Assembly: GCA_041744575.1 (NCBI GenBank)
Contig: JBGTKP010000002.1
Location: forward strand, 1-64,000
Direction: 5' to 3'
Length of the DNA: 64,000 nucleotides
Origin: JTS-RE37 sp041744575
GTDB lineage: Bacteria > Bacteroidota > Bacteroidia > Flavobacteriales > Flavobacteriaceae
Shown here: positions 35,374 through 44,503 of the stretch, in pieces
Numbering within the stretch: the stretch's first letter is position 1
Layout of the letters: each line of letters begins with the position of its first letter
The notes under the pieces: generated by a model
What the model saw: the letters and a program-made list of their open reading frames with translations, nothing else
Told to the model about the DNA's origin: nothing
Database searches by the model: none
Translations under genes and position numbers: made by a program

Positions 35374-36819
35374 ATGCAGGAAACACTTTTAAAAACTGCC
35401 TATTCACCTGAAAACTTCAGGAAAGAAGGCCATCGGCTGATAGAAATCCTGGCAGCACATCTGGAAGCGGTCCAAACCGGGGATTCTCAAAAAGTGCTGC
35501 AATGGCAGCCACCACAGGAAGAGCATCTTTTTTGGCAGGAATATCTTCAGAATGGCGCGAAAGATACTTTATTCGACTCCATTATTACGCATTCCATTCA
35601 CGTGCACCATCTCCGTTACATGGGGCACCAGGTATGTCCCCCCGTTCCGCTGGCCGCTCTGGCGGGCCTGGCCAGTTCTCTGTTGAATAACGGGATGGCC
35701 GTTTATGAAATGGGAATGGCCTCTTCTGCTATTGAACGTATTATAACGGATCTGCTTTGCGAAAAAGCGGGTTACGGGTCTGCAGCCAGAGGAATTTTAA
35801 CCTCTGGTGGGACGCTGGCCAATTTGACAGCCCTGCTGTCAGCAAGGAAATCAAAAGTTCGTGAAGACATATGGAATTCCGGTGCTAGCGGACCATTGGG
35901 CATCATGGTCAGTGAGGAAGCACACTACTGTGTCGACAGGGCCGCAAGGATCATGGGATTGGGTGAAAATGGCATTATCAGAATTCCTGTAACAAAGGGC
36001 TATACGATGGAGGTATCGATGCTGGAAGCCATGTATCAGGAAGCCGTGACTAAAGGTATACAGGTTTTTGCTGTGGTAGGCAGCGCACCCACTACTGCCA
36101 CAGGATTATTTGATGACCTGGCAGCAATAGCCACTTTCAGCAAAAGACATGATCTCTGGTTTCATGTAGATGCTGCCCATGGAGGTGCGGCCATTCTTGC
36201 CCCAAAATACCGGCATACCATCAAGGGCCTGGAATTGGCTGATTCTTTTGTGGTAGACGGTCATAAAATGTTAATGATGCCTGCCCTCACAACGGCCTTG
36301 TTGTATAAAGATGGAGCGAATTCACACCTTACCTTCAGTCAGAAAGCAGACTATCTTCTGGTACATTCTGACGAAGAAGATTGGTATAACCTGGCAAAAC
36401 GCACCTTCGAATGTACCAAGAAAATGATGAGTATTCAGTGGTATGCGATCCTTAAATATTATGGTTGGGAAATTTTCGACAATAATGTCACTTACCTTTA
36501 TGATTTGGGTGCCTCCCTGGGATCGATGATCCGTGCCGATAACGCCTTCGAACTGGCTGTAGATCCAATGTGCAATATTGTTTGTTTCAGGTATGTACAT
36601 CCGCATTTGTCTTTAGCCATCCTGAACAGCATCAATGAACAGATCCGTGAGAAGATACTTCTGGACGGAACTTATTATATAGTGCAAACGAAATTGAGGG
36701 GGGTACATTATCTGCGTATGACACTCATGAATCCTTTTACCACCATTACGCAACTCCAAAGCCTCCTGCAAATGATAAAGGACTGCGCAGCAGCGTTGCA
36801 AGAGAATTCACGCTCCTGA
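35374..36819 (+). CDS. PLP-dependent group II decarboxylase
   Basis: A 481-residue cytoplasmic enzyme of the glutamate/aromatic/diaminobutyrate decarboxylase group. PLP contacts are HVDAAHGGA with Asp266 binding the ring nitrogen and FVVDGHKM with Lys298 forming the Schiff base. SGGTLANLTALLSARK near residue 148 binds the phosphate and EEAHYCVDRAARIMGL has the stacking histidine. It removes the carboxylate of an amino acid to give an amine. The substrate (tyrosine, diaminobutyrate or other) cannot be read from the sequence. It stands alone between the fatty acid genes and the peptidase genes. Confidence 0.88.
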   Translation: MQETLLKTAYSPENFRKEGHRLIEILAAHLEAVQTGDSQKVLQWQPPQEEHLFWQEYLQNGAKDTLFDSIITHSIHVHHLRYMGHQVCPPVPLAALAGLASSLLNNGMAVYEMGMASSAIERIITDLLCEKAGYGSAARGILTSGGTLANLTALLSARKSKVREDIWNSGASGPLGIMVSEEAHYCVDRAARIMGLGENGIIRIPVTKGYTMEVSMLEAMYQEAVTKGIQVFAVVGSAPTTATGLFDDLAAIATFSKRHDLWFHVDAAHGGAAILAPKYRHTIKGLELADSFVVDGHKMLMMPALTTALLYKDGANSHLTFSQKADYLLVHSDEEDWYNLAKRTFECTKKMMSIQWYAILKYYGWEIFDNNVTYLYDLGASLGSMIRADNAFELAVDPMCNIVCFRYVHPHLSLAILNSINEQIREKILLDGTYYIVQTKLRGVHYLRMTLMNPFTTITQLQSLLQMIKDCAAALQENSRS

Positions 36820-36896
36820 AGTCCCGGAAGCATCCCTGGTTAAATTAATAAAATGCCATGCATAAAAGATTCATTGAGCGCTCCGTAAAGAAAATA

Positions 36897-37754
36897 ATGA
36901 AAGTGTTGATTTGCTGCTTTTGCGTGCACGGGTACCAGTTGATAGCTCAGCCTGAGACGGAGGTCTACCTCCTGTCACTAAAGCTGACTCAGGATACCAT
37001 TATTCTGGGTCAGCCACGCAATATTTCGAGCAACCACGGCTATGACAACCAGCCAAGTTTTGACGGAAAGGATACCCTTTTATTTGCATCCACCCGGAAG
37101 GGACAAACAGATATCCGGCGCTATGTCATTCCTACAGGGGATGGATCCTGGCTATGTAATACCCCTGCCGGAAGTGAATATTCTCCCCTAAGGATTCCAG
37201 GACGGCACGCCGTGTCGGCCATTCGACTTGACAGTGACGGGAAACAGTTGCTTTACGCATACGACCTTGATTCCGGAGAGAGTACGGCCCTGTTTGAAGA
37301 CCACAAAGTGGGGTATCATCTCTGGAATGGGCCGTCGATGCTTTTTGCTTCCGTGCTGACGGATGACAGGATGGATCTTGTGGTGGCAACACCGGATAAA
37401 GGCAGCCTCCGCCTCCTTGAGAGAAATGTAGGCAGGTCCCTTCATAAGATACCAGGTACAGATTTAATCAGCTACATCAGTAAAACCAATGCACAAACCT
37501 TCGTCCTTATGTCACTTGATCCGGGCACCGGTACATCTACCAAAATAATTGACATGCCTGCAGGGTCAGAAGATGTGTGCTGGGCGGAAAACGGGTATGT
37601 TCTTGCCGCTTCCGGAAAGGCGATCTTGTACACCTTACCGGGATCAGGAAGGAGCTGGACACAACTTCAGGAGTTGGGCGATCCTGACATTGGCAACATA
37701 ACAAGACTTGCCGTCAATAAAGAAGGTACCTGGCTAGCCCTGGTTGCCGACTAA
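36897..37754 (+). CDS. Exported TolB-like beta-propeller protein
   Basis: A 285-residue exported protein. Starting at ATG 36897 gives a clean signal peptide (MKVLICCFCVHGYQLIAQ); the frame is open to an ATG at 36858, which would put a basic extension before it. The mature part has PD40-type strands with the repeated pattern of N-Q-P-S-F-D-G-K-D-T-L-L-F-A-S-T-R-K-G and later VSAIRLDSDGKQLLYAYDLD, MDLVVATPDKGSLRLLERNV and LAVNKEGTWLALVAD, so it is a small propeller. It has no enzyme motif. It may help the neighbouring peptidases or bind a polymer. Propellers like this exist also as parts of S9 peptidases. Confidence 0.72.
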   Translation: MKVLICCFCVHGYQLIAQPETEVYLLSLKLTQDTIILGQPRNISSNHGYDNQPSFDGKDTLLFASTRKGQTDIRRYVIPTGDGSWLCNTPAGSEYSPLRIPGRHAVSAIRLDSDGKQLLYAYDLDSGESTALFEDHKVGYHLWNGPSMLFASVLTDDRMDLVVATPDKGSLRLLERNVGRSLHKIPGTDLISYISKTNAQTFVLMSLDPGTGTSTKIIDMPAGSEDVCWAENGYVLAASGKAILYTLPGSGRSWTQLQELGDPDIGNITRLAVNKEGTWLALVAD

Positions 37755-37882
37755 TATTCGGTTAGTCTTTGGAGCATATTCCCGAAATACAGCTGTCAAT
37801 TGTTCTGGAAAATGGGGTACACTGGCCGAGTCTCCGGCAATATCTTACAACCCGAAATTTTCACGGGAAGGAATAATCTCCG

Positions 37883-37890
37883 TATTTTTG
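37883..37890 (+). promoter_or_regulatory. Candidate -7 box of the M28 peptidase gene
   Basis: TATTTTTG matches TAnnTTTG exactly, 60 bases before the ATG at 37951, within the 196-base gap after the propeller gene. The -33 element is not obvious. Confidence 0.45.
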
Positions 37891-37950
37891 CCACCAATAC
37901 CTGAATCGGACCATGCTCCGCAAGGCATTGCTGCATTTAAAATTATTTGA

Positions 37951-39285
37951 ATGAAGAAAATCTACTTCTGTATCATCCTCTTCACCGTTTGTTCCGCTTA
38001 TTCCCAAACGGATGCGCGTATGTATGATATCATCAACGCGGTTTCCGTAGAGCGCATCAAATCGGATATTACTACCCTGGCGGGCTTCGGAACCAGACAT
38101 ACGCTTAGTGATACTGTATCACAAACCAGGGGGATTGGAGCCGCAAGGCGTTGGATAAAAGGAGAGTTTGAGAAAACCTCCAAGGCGTGCAATGGGTGCC
38201 TGGAAGTCTTTTATCAGAAAGATCTGGTGAAAAAAGGAGAGAATCCGCGAATTGTCAATGATGTATGGGTGGTTAATGTATTGGCCGTTCAAAAGGGCAG
38301 CAAATTTCCTGACCGGTATATCATTATGAGCGGGGATATCGATTCCAGGGTCAGTGATCCTGCCAATTATACGGCCGAATCTCCCGGAGCAAACGATAAC
38401 GCAAGCGGCATGGCAGGAACTCTGGAAGCTGCCAGGGTCCTTTCAAAGTACAAGTTTGACAGCAGTATCATATATGTCGGCCTTTCAGGCGAAGAACAAG
38501 GTCTTTTCGGGGGGAAGGGAATGGCTGCCTTTGCAAAGGAAAAGGGTTGGAAAATCACCGGCATTCTCAATAACGATATGATCGGTAATATTAAAGGGGT
38601 GGACGGGATTGTCAGCAATACGGACTTCAGGATTTTCTCGGAACCGGTCCCGCCGACAGAGACAGAAGAAGAACGATTGTCACGACGTTTTTATGGCGGG
38701 GAAGTAGACGGAATTTCGAGGCAATTGGCGCGTTTTATCTTTAGGACCACAAATACCTATATGCCACTGATGAATCCCATGTTGATCTACAGACTGGATC
38801 GTTTTGGTAGGGGTGGCCATCATCGTCCCTTTAATGACGCCGGTTTTGCAGGGGTCCGTATAATGGAGGCACACGAAAATTATACCCAGCAGCATCAGGA
38901 TATTCGCACAGAAGACGGCATTCAATACGGAGATTTGCTCGAGTATGTAAATTTTGACTACGCAGCGAAACTCACTGCCGTCAATGCCATTAACCTGGCG
39001 GCCATTTCATGGGCCCCTCCCACCCCTGAAGAGGTGAAGATTGGCGGTATCGTAGAAGCCTCAGTTAAGCTGAAATGGAACAAGTCCGACGGGGCTGCAG
39101 GTTATAAAATTTATTGGCGTGATACCACCTCCCCAACCTGGGATTACAGCCGCTGGGTAGGAGATCTTACAGCGTATACCCTCGGAGGGGTCGTTATTGA
39201 TAACTTTTTCTTTGGTGTAGCCGCGGTCGGTGCTGACGGACATGAAAGCCCCGTGGCCTTCCCCAATGGAATTCTAAAGGATTAG
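37951..39285 (+). CDS. M28 family metallopeptidase with C-terminal Fn3-like domain
   Basis: A 444-residue secreted aminopeptidase-like protein. Residues 1-18 are a signal peptide (KKIYFCIILFTVCSAYSQ). The M28 domain (about 35-330) shows metal-site residues Asp149 (PGANDNASG), Glu181-Glu182 (SGEEQG), Asp209 (NNDMIG) and His308 (MEAHENY). At the place of the first metal histidine (usually GHxDS) there is Asp129 (SGDIDSR). Residues about 355-440 look like a fibronectin type III domain (VEASVKLKWNKSDGAAGYKI). It probably trims peptides outside the cell. It is followed eight bases later by the GldB-like gene. Confidence 0.88.
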   Translation: MKKIYFCIILFTVCSAYSQTDARMYDIINAVSVERIKSDITTLAGFGTRHTLSDTVSQTRGIGAARRWIKGEFEKTSKACNGCLEVFYQKDLVKKGENPRIVNDVWVVNVLAVQKGSKFPDRYIIMSGDIDSRVSDPANYTAESPGANDNASGMAGTLEAARVLSKYKFDSSIIYVGLSGEEQGLFGGKGMAAFAKEKGWKITGILNNDMIGNIKGVDGIVSNTDFRIFSEPVPPTETEEERLSRRFYGGEVDGISRQLARFIFRTTNTYMPLMNPMLIYRLDRFGRGGHHRPFNDAGFAGVRIMEAHENYTQQHQDIRTEDGIQYGDLLEYVNFDYAAKLTAVNAINLAAISWAPPTPEEVKIGGIVEASVKLKWNKSDGAAGYKIYWRDTTSPTWDYSRWVGDLTAYTLGGVVIDNFFFGVAAVGADGHESPVAFPNGILKD

Positions 39286-39293
39286 GGGGAGCC

Positions 39294-40598
39294 ATGAGTG
39301 CTACTATAAAATATTTTAAGCTTTGCAGTCTGCTGCTCTGTCTGTTATTATCCTGTAAAAAGGAATATCCTTCAGAGACCGTTGCTCTGGGCATGCCTGA
39401 CATGAACGTTCTCTTTATGGATTATGACAGGGCAGACAGCCTCGGCAATTATAAGGAGTTTGCGGACAAAGTACTTGCTGCCAACGAAAAATTACAGTCC
39501 TCAGAATTATATGTGGAAGCCGCCCTGCTTTATGGGATGGCAGATCGTGACGAAACCGTCGTCAATCTTTTGAACAAGGCTATCGACCGGGGTATGTCAA
39601 ATCCGAAAATACTGACAAAATTTCCTGAGCTCCGCATGTCCCCCGGAGATAAGGAAATGAAAAAATTAAATCGCAGACTCGATTCGATTCAGAAAAAGTT
39701 GAAGGAGGTTAGCCATTTCAGCCTGGAAATATCGGCTCTGGAATTGTTCTGGAAGTATTTTGATCGGGCACTGCGGGATACTACCAACGCCAAGGCCATT
39801 CTAAGGGATTATGTGCTGGACGGCCCTAGGGAACTGAGGGATTATTATGTTGTACGCTACAATAATCTTGAAAATATGTACGGCCAGATGATCAATGCGG
39901 CCCCCGAATACTATACCTTTCTCAAAGGCCAATTGCAGGCTGATTCGCTTAAAAATCTGAACTATCTCACCGTCCGCTGGATGAAAAAGTTCAAATTGCT
40001 CTATCCTCAGGCCGTATTTCCAAAAGTCTTCATAGTTCCGGGGATACTGAACAGCGGGGGTACCAGTACTGAAATGGGACTTTTTGTAGGGGGCGATATG
40101 TATGGCCGCTCAGATATGACTCCGGTACGGGAACTGAATGACTGGCAACGGGGGGCCATCATGAGATTTTCAGATCTTCCTGGGTTAACCCTGCATGAGC
40201 TGATGCATTTTCAGCAAAACTATCAGGATAAAAGGAATACCGATAACGTATTACGCGGCATCATAGGAGAAGGCGTATGCGATTTTCTGGTAGAACTGGT
40301 TTCAGGCGTCCCGCTTGAAAACTCAAACCTCACTTACCTGTCAGAAAAGCAAAACGAACAACGCATTCTGGCAGACCTGAAGCACGACCTTTTTCAAAAT
40401 GACAATTCCAGATGGTTATATAATGGAGGAGATATAGAAGACCGGCCTCATGATCTCGGTTATACTATGGGGTATTTAATTTCAAGATCTTATTATGAAC
40501 AGCATCCTGATAAAAAGAAAGCGATTCACGAACTCCTGAATACCGCGGATCTTGAGAGACTCGTAAAGCAAAGTGACTATGCATTTCTGCTTCAGTAA
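39294..40598 (+). CDS. GldB/DUF2268-like lipoprotein with HExxH motif
   Basis: A 434-residue lipoprotein with the lipobox LLLS|C (about residue 21). The N-terminal half is helical. The C-terminal half resembles the GldB-like and DUF2268 families: PKVFIVPGILNSGGTSTEMG then LTLHELMHFQQNYQD with the zincin motif HELMH (His301, Glu302, His305) and IIGEGVCDFLVELVSG, where Glu in GEG or the following region could be the third ligand. So it may be a metallopeptidase rather than only a gliding protein. It begins eight bases after the M28 gene, which suggests a peptidase operon. No gld genes are nearby. Confidence 0.75.
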   Translation: MSATIKYFKLCSLLLCLLLSCKKEYPSETVALGMPDMNVLFMDYDRADSLGNYKEFADKVLAANEKLQSSELYVEAALLYGMADRDETVVNLLNKAIDRGMSNPKILTKFPELRMSPGDKEMKKLNRRLDSIQKKLKEVSHFSLEISALELFWKYFDRALRDTTNAKAILRDYVLDGPRELRDYYVVRYNNLENMYGQMINAAPEYYTFLKGQLQADSLKNLNYLTVRWMKKFKLLYPQAVFPKVFIVPGILNSGGTSTEMGLFVGGDMYGRSDMTPVRELNDWQRGAIMRFSDLPGLTLHELMHFQQNYQDKRNTDNVLRGIIGEGVCDFLVELVSGVPLENSNLTYLSEKQNEQRILADLKHDLFQNDNSRWLYNGGDIEDRPHDLGYTMGYLISRSYYEQHPDKKKAIHELLNTADLERLVKQSDYAFLLQ

Positions 40599-40700
40599 TC
40601 CCGTGGTATTTCTGTTCCTGATTTTCAGCGGGTCCTTCCAATCGGACAGAAGGAGAAATGCCTCAGTCCCGCCACCACTAAGTCAAAAATAATCAGACAA

Positions 40701-42329
40701 ATGAAATGTAAACTCTTATTCCTCTTCGGTTTTTTATGCAGCTTATGTTATGGGCAAAGACAACAATTTAATGCCCAGGATTCTTTAAGGGGAAGCATCA
40801 CTCCGGAGCGAATTTGGTGGGATCTGAAATATTATGACCTGAAAGTTCAGGTGAACCCTGAGAGAAAATTTATTTCAGGAAGCAATACGATCCGATATAA
40901 AGTCCTGGAAGAAGGTCAGGTGATGCAGATAGATCTGCAACCGCCGATGGTGATTGACACCGTGCTTCAGGACGGCATCAGGCTGGAGATAAAGGATGCA
41001 GGTAATGCCCACTTTGTCACCCTTGGCCAGAGTCAGTCAAAAGATAGCATCAATGAGATTACCATCTACTTTTCCGGCCATCCGAAAGAAGCGGTGAGAG
41101 CCCCCTGGGACGGTGGATTTTCATGGTCAAAAGACAGCAATGGACAACCTTTTATAGCCACCTCCTGCCAGGGACTGGGCGCAAGTGTATGGTGGCCGAA
41201 TAAAGATCATATGTATGATGAAGTGGATAGTATGGCCCTCGCCATTACCGTCCCTAAAAATCTTCAGGGAATTGGCAATGGAAGATTAAGAAATGTTTCG
41301 GATAACGCCACTTCTAAAACATTTGAATGGTTTGTCGGCAACCCAATCAATAACTATGGAGTAAATGTGAACATTGGAGATTATGCGCACATCCATGAGA
41401 CCTATCCGGGTGAAAAAGGGACGCTCGATCTGGATTACTATGTGCTAAAGGAAAATCAAGACAAAGCGAAGGAACAATTCAAACAGACACCGATGATGCT
41501 CGAGGCCTTCGAGCATTGGTTCGGACCCTACCCATTCTATAGCGACAGTTTTAAACTGGTCGAGGTCCCGTACCTGGGCATGGAACATCAGAGTTCCATT
41601 ACCTATGGCAATGGTTATGGGAATGGGTACCTGGGTACCGACCTGTCCGGTTCCGGATGGGGAATGAGATTTGATTATATCCTGGTACATGAATCGGGAC
41701 ATGAATGGTTCGCTAACAATATTACCTACAAGGATATTGCCGATATGTGGATCCATGAAAGCTTTACGACCTATTCCGAAAGTCTCTTTCTGGATTATCA
41801 TTTTGGGAAAGGCGCCGCATCGGCCTACATGATAGGAGCCAAAAACAATATCAGGAATGACGCTCCTATTATTGGACCTTATGGAGTGAATCAGGAGGGC
41901 TCAGGAGACATGTATTACAAAGGTGCCAACATGCTTCATACCTTGCGACAGCTCCTCGAGGATGATGAAAAATGGCGAACGATCCTGCGTGGCCTTAACA
42001 AGGAATTCTATCATAAGACAGTAACTACTCAGGAAATAGAAAATTATATCAGTGTTCATTCGGGCATCGATCTTTCCGCTTTTTTTAATCAGTACCTGCG
42101 AACTGCCAATATTCCAACCCTTGAGATACGTAAGGAAAAAAAGGGTTGTTCCTACCGGTATAGTGGTATAGTTCCGGAGTTTGATATGCCGGTACGCGTA
42201 CTTCTTGATGGAAAACCGCACTGGCTCTATCCTACCTCCGAATGGAAGACCGAGGTGTTGCCCGGAGACCTATCGACTCTGGAGGCCGATCCCAACTTTC
42301 TGATCCACATGAAGAAGAGCAGGAATTGA
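40701..42329 (+). CDS. M1 family metallopeptidase (aminopeptidase N-like)
   Basis: A 542-residue exported zinc aminopeptidase. Residues 1-18 are a signal peptide (LLFLFGFLCSLCYG, cleavage near GQ). The substrate N-terminus loop is LGMEHQSSITY near 292-302. The zinc site is HESGHEW with His330, Glu331 and His334, and WIHESFTTYSE carries the third ligand Glu. It is shorter than E. coli PepN (about 870 residues) and lacks the long C-terminal helical domain, as do many Bacteroidota M1 peptidases. It belongs to the run of secreted peptidase genes from 37951 to 44465. Confidence 0.93.
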   Translation: MKCKLLFLFGFLCSLCYGQRQQFNAQDSLRGSITPERIWWDLKYYDLKVQVNPERKFISGSNTIRYKVLEEGQVMQIDLQPPMVIDTVLQDGIRLEIKDAGNAHFVTLGQSQSKDSINEITIYFSGHPKEAVRAPWDGGFSWSKDSNGQPFIATSCQGLGASVWWPNKDHMYDEVDSMALAITVPKNLQGIGNGRLRNVSDNATSKTFEWFVGNPINNYGVNVNIGDYAHIHETYPGEKGTLDLDYYVLKENQDKAKEQFKQTPMMLEAFEHWFGPYPFYSDSFKLVEVPYLGMEHQSSITYGNGYGNGYLGTDLSGSGWGMRFDYILVHESGHEWFANNITYKDIADMWIHESFTTYSESLFLDYHFGKGAASAYMIGAKNNIRNDAPIIGPYGVNQEGSGDMYYKGANMLHTLRQLLEDDEKWRTILRGLNKEFYHKTVTTQEIENYISVHSGIDLSAFFNQYLRTANIPTLEIRKEKKGCSYRYSGIVPEFDMPVRVLLDGKPHWLYPTSEWKTEVLPGDLSTLEADPNFLIHMKKSRN

Positions 42330-42431
42330 AATTATGAGGCACAGGTCGGCAATTTTTATTAAAGGATATCCTCGCAAATAAGCGGACCAATTACTTAACA
42401 AAAAACGATTAACTTAACAGGACATCATTCT

Positions 42432-44465
42432 ATGAATTCAATACAGGTTTCAGGGTTTCATTTATCTTGTTTTCTCAGAAAGTCTCAGGTGCTCGCTATT
42501 GGGATGTCAATGGTTTGTGGCATCCTTGCCGGCCAGAATCCAAAAAGGGCCCTGGCCGTTAATGATCTGCTCAAAGTGAAAACTGTTTCATCACCTGAGG
42601 TTAGTCCGGACGGAGCTTGGGTGGCCTATGTCCTTTCGGAAAACGATCTTGAGAAAGACAAAATTATAAGTCGGATCTTCATCATTCCGGCTGTTGGTGG
42701 AAAAAGTATCCCGATTACTTCTGCCGACTATTCCGCGAGTGAGCCAAAATGGAGTCCGGACAATCAATATCTTTCATTCATCGCATCGCGCGGTGATGAT
42801 GACAAGCCACAGGTATGGACATCCAACAGGCAGGGAGGCGACGCGGTGCAACTTACCCATATTCCCCAGGGAGTGATTGGTCATTCCTGGTCGCCTGCCG
42901 GAGACAAACTGCTTTTGAGAATTACAGACCCAAGACCGGAAGAACTCACTAAGGATAAAACGGATGATAAAAAAGCGCGGCCCTATGTGATTGACAGGCT
43001 ACAGTTTAAACAGGATTATGTGGGATACCTTGATCGGTATAGGACGCACCTCTATGTATTGCAAACAGGAGATTCCACTGCATTGCAGATCACTTCCGGG
43101 GATTACGAAGACACAGAACCCGTTTGGAGTCCGGATGGCAAATCGGTTGCTTTTGTCAGCAATCGTTCGGAAAATCCCGATGGCAACGTGAATACGGATA
43201 TCTGGGTGGTCGCCGCAGATAACCAGGACAAAGGACAAAACCTGAAACGACTTACCACCAACCCGAATGAGGATGATTCTCCTGCCTGGAGTCCTGATGG
43301 GAAATTCATTGCTTATAAAACGGTCACAGATGGTGCACTCATATGGTACGCCTCCCAGCAACTGTCCATTGTTCCTTCTGACGGAGGAAATACGAGACTT
43401 TTAACCGGAAAGCTGGATAGGAATATATCGAAACCGAAGTATTCCACCGATGGAAAACGGATTTATTTCATGTTGGAGGAGAACGGGAGCAGTAACCTTG
43501 GAGCAGTAGATCCGGCAGGAAAGGAATTTTCCAGGGTGTTACAGGGAGAATTTGGCATTACAGATTACACCTTCTACGGGAAAGCAATTTTTCCACTGCT
43601 CAGTAAGCCCAATTATCCCGCCAATATCTACAGGTATGAACAGGATGAGCTAAAGGAACTGACCCATGAGAATAAAAAACTTCTTGCCGATAAAAAGAAG
43701 CCGGGGATTGAGAAATTCGTTTTTAAAAGCGCTGATGGTACTGAAGTGGAAGGCTTTGCCGTTATGCCTGTCGACTATGTAAAAGGCATGAAATATCCGA
43801 CCATTCTGTGGATTCACGGGGGTCCCGCCAGTCAGTATGATTATTCATTTGACATCGAGTCACAGGCTTTTGCGGCACATGGGTATGTAACACTGCTTAT
43901 CAATCCCAGAGGTTCTACAGGCTACGGACAGGCCTTTTCTCAGGCCATCTTTGCTGACTGGGGGAATCTGGATTACCAGGATGTCATGGCGGGGGTAGAT
44001 CATGCCATTGCAGCGGGATATGCGGATCCGGAGAAACTCATCGTTGGTGGCTGGTCGTATGGCGGGATCCTCACGAACTATGTAATTATCAAAACCAAGC
44101 GGTTCAAGGCGGCCGTTTCCGGTGCAAGTGAGGCCTTGTACAGGGCGAATTACGGTCATGATCATTACCAATTCAGTTGGGAGAAAGAATTGGGCTTACC
44201 CTGGGAAAATGCAGATTTATGGGAAAAATTATCACCTTTCAATCAGGTGGCAAATATCAGCACACCCACCCTGTGGATGGGGGGAAGCAATGACTGGAAT
44301 GTTCCCATTCTCAACTCGGAACAGATGTATCAGGCAATGAAACGGCTGGGAAAAGATACCCAGTTGGTGGTGTACCCGGGAGAACATCACGGGATCCGAA
44401 AGCCCTCTTTTGTAAAAGACCGGCTGGACCGCTATTTAAAATGGTTCGAGGACCATGTAAAATAA
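42432..44465 (+). CDS. S9 family peptidase (acylaminoacyl/dipeptidyl peptidase type)
   Basis: A 677-residue serine peptidase with a signal-like N-terminus (SQVLAIGMSMVCGILAGQ after a short basic lead). The first part is a TolB-like propeller with repeats such as SPEVSPDGAWVAYV, EPKWSPDNQYLSFI, EPVWSPDGKSVAFV and SPAWSPDGKFIAYK. The alpha/beta hydrolase part has the oxyanion LWIHGGPASQYDYSF, the nucleophile GGWSYGG (Ser542), Asp621 in GSNDWNVP and His653 in GEHHG. It likely releases dipeptides or acylated residues in the periplasm. The stop is convergent with the large dehydrogenase fusion gene. Confidence 0.93.
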   Translation: MNSIQVSGFHLSCFLRKSQVLAIGMSMVCGILAGQNPKRALAVNDLLKVKTVSSPEVSPDGAWVAYVLSENDLEKDKIISRIFIIPAVGGKSIPITSADYSASEPKWSPDNQYLSFIASRGDDDKPQVWTSNRQGGDAVQLTHIPQGVIGHSWSPAGDKLLLRITDPRPEELTKDKTDDKKARPYVIDRLQFKQDYVGYLDRYRTHLYVLQTGDSTALQITSGDYEDTEPVWSPDGKSVAFVSNRSENPDGNVNTDIWVVAADNQDKGQNLKRLTTNPNEDDSPAWSPDGKFIAYKTVTDGALIWYASQQLSIVPSDGGNTRLLTGKLDRNISKPKYSTDGKRIYFMLEENGSSNLGAVDPAGKEFSRVLQGEFGITDYTFYGKAIFPLLSKPNYPANIYRYEQDELKELTHENKKLLADKKKPGIEKFVFKSADGTEVEGFAVMPVDYVKGMKYPTILWIHGGPASQYDYSFDIESQAFAAHGYVTLLINPRGSTGYGQAFSQAIFADWGNLDYQDVMAGVDHAIAAGYADPEKLIVGGWSYGGILTNYVIIKTKRFKAAVSGASEALYRANYGHDHYQFSWEKELGLPWENADLWEKLSPFNQVANISTPTLWMGGSNDWNVPILNSEQMYQAMKRLGKDTQLVVYPGEHHGIRKPSFVKDRLDRYLKWFEDHVK

Positions 44466-44503
44466 CGTCCACAAGGGATCATGATCAATCAGTCCCCCAA
44501 ATT

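Noticed and set aside
37755..37950. Plus-strand frame of 68 codons running between the propeller gene and the M28 gene
   Set aside because: It could be a frameshifted tail of the propeller protein, but it gives no clear propeller strand and contains the likely M28 promoter, so it was not annotated.
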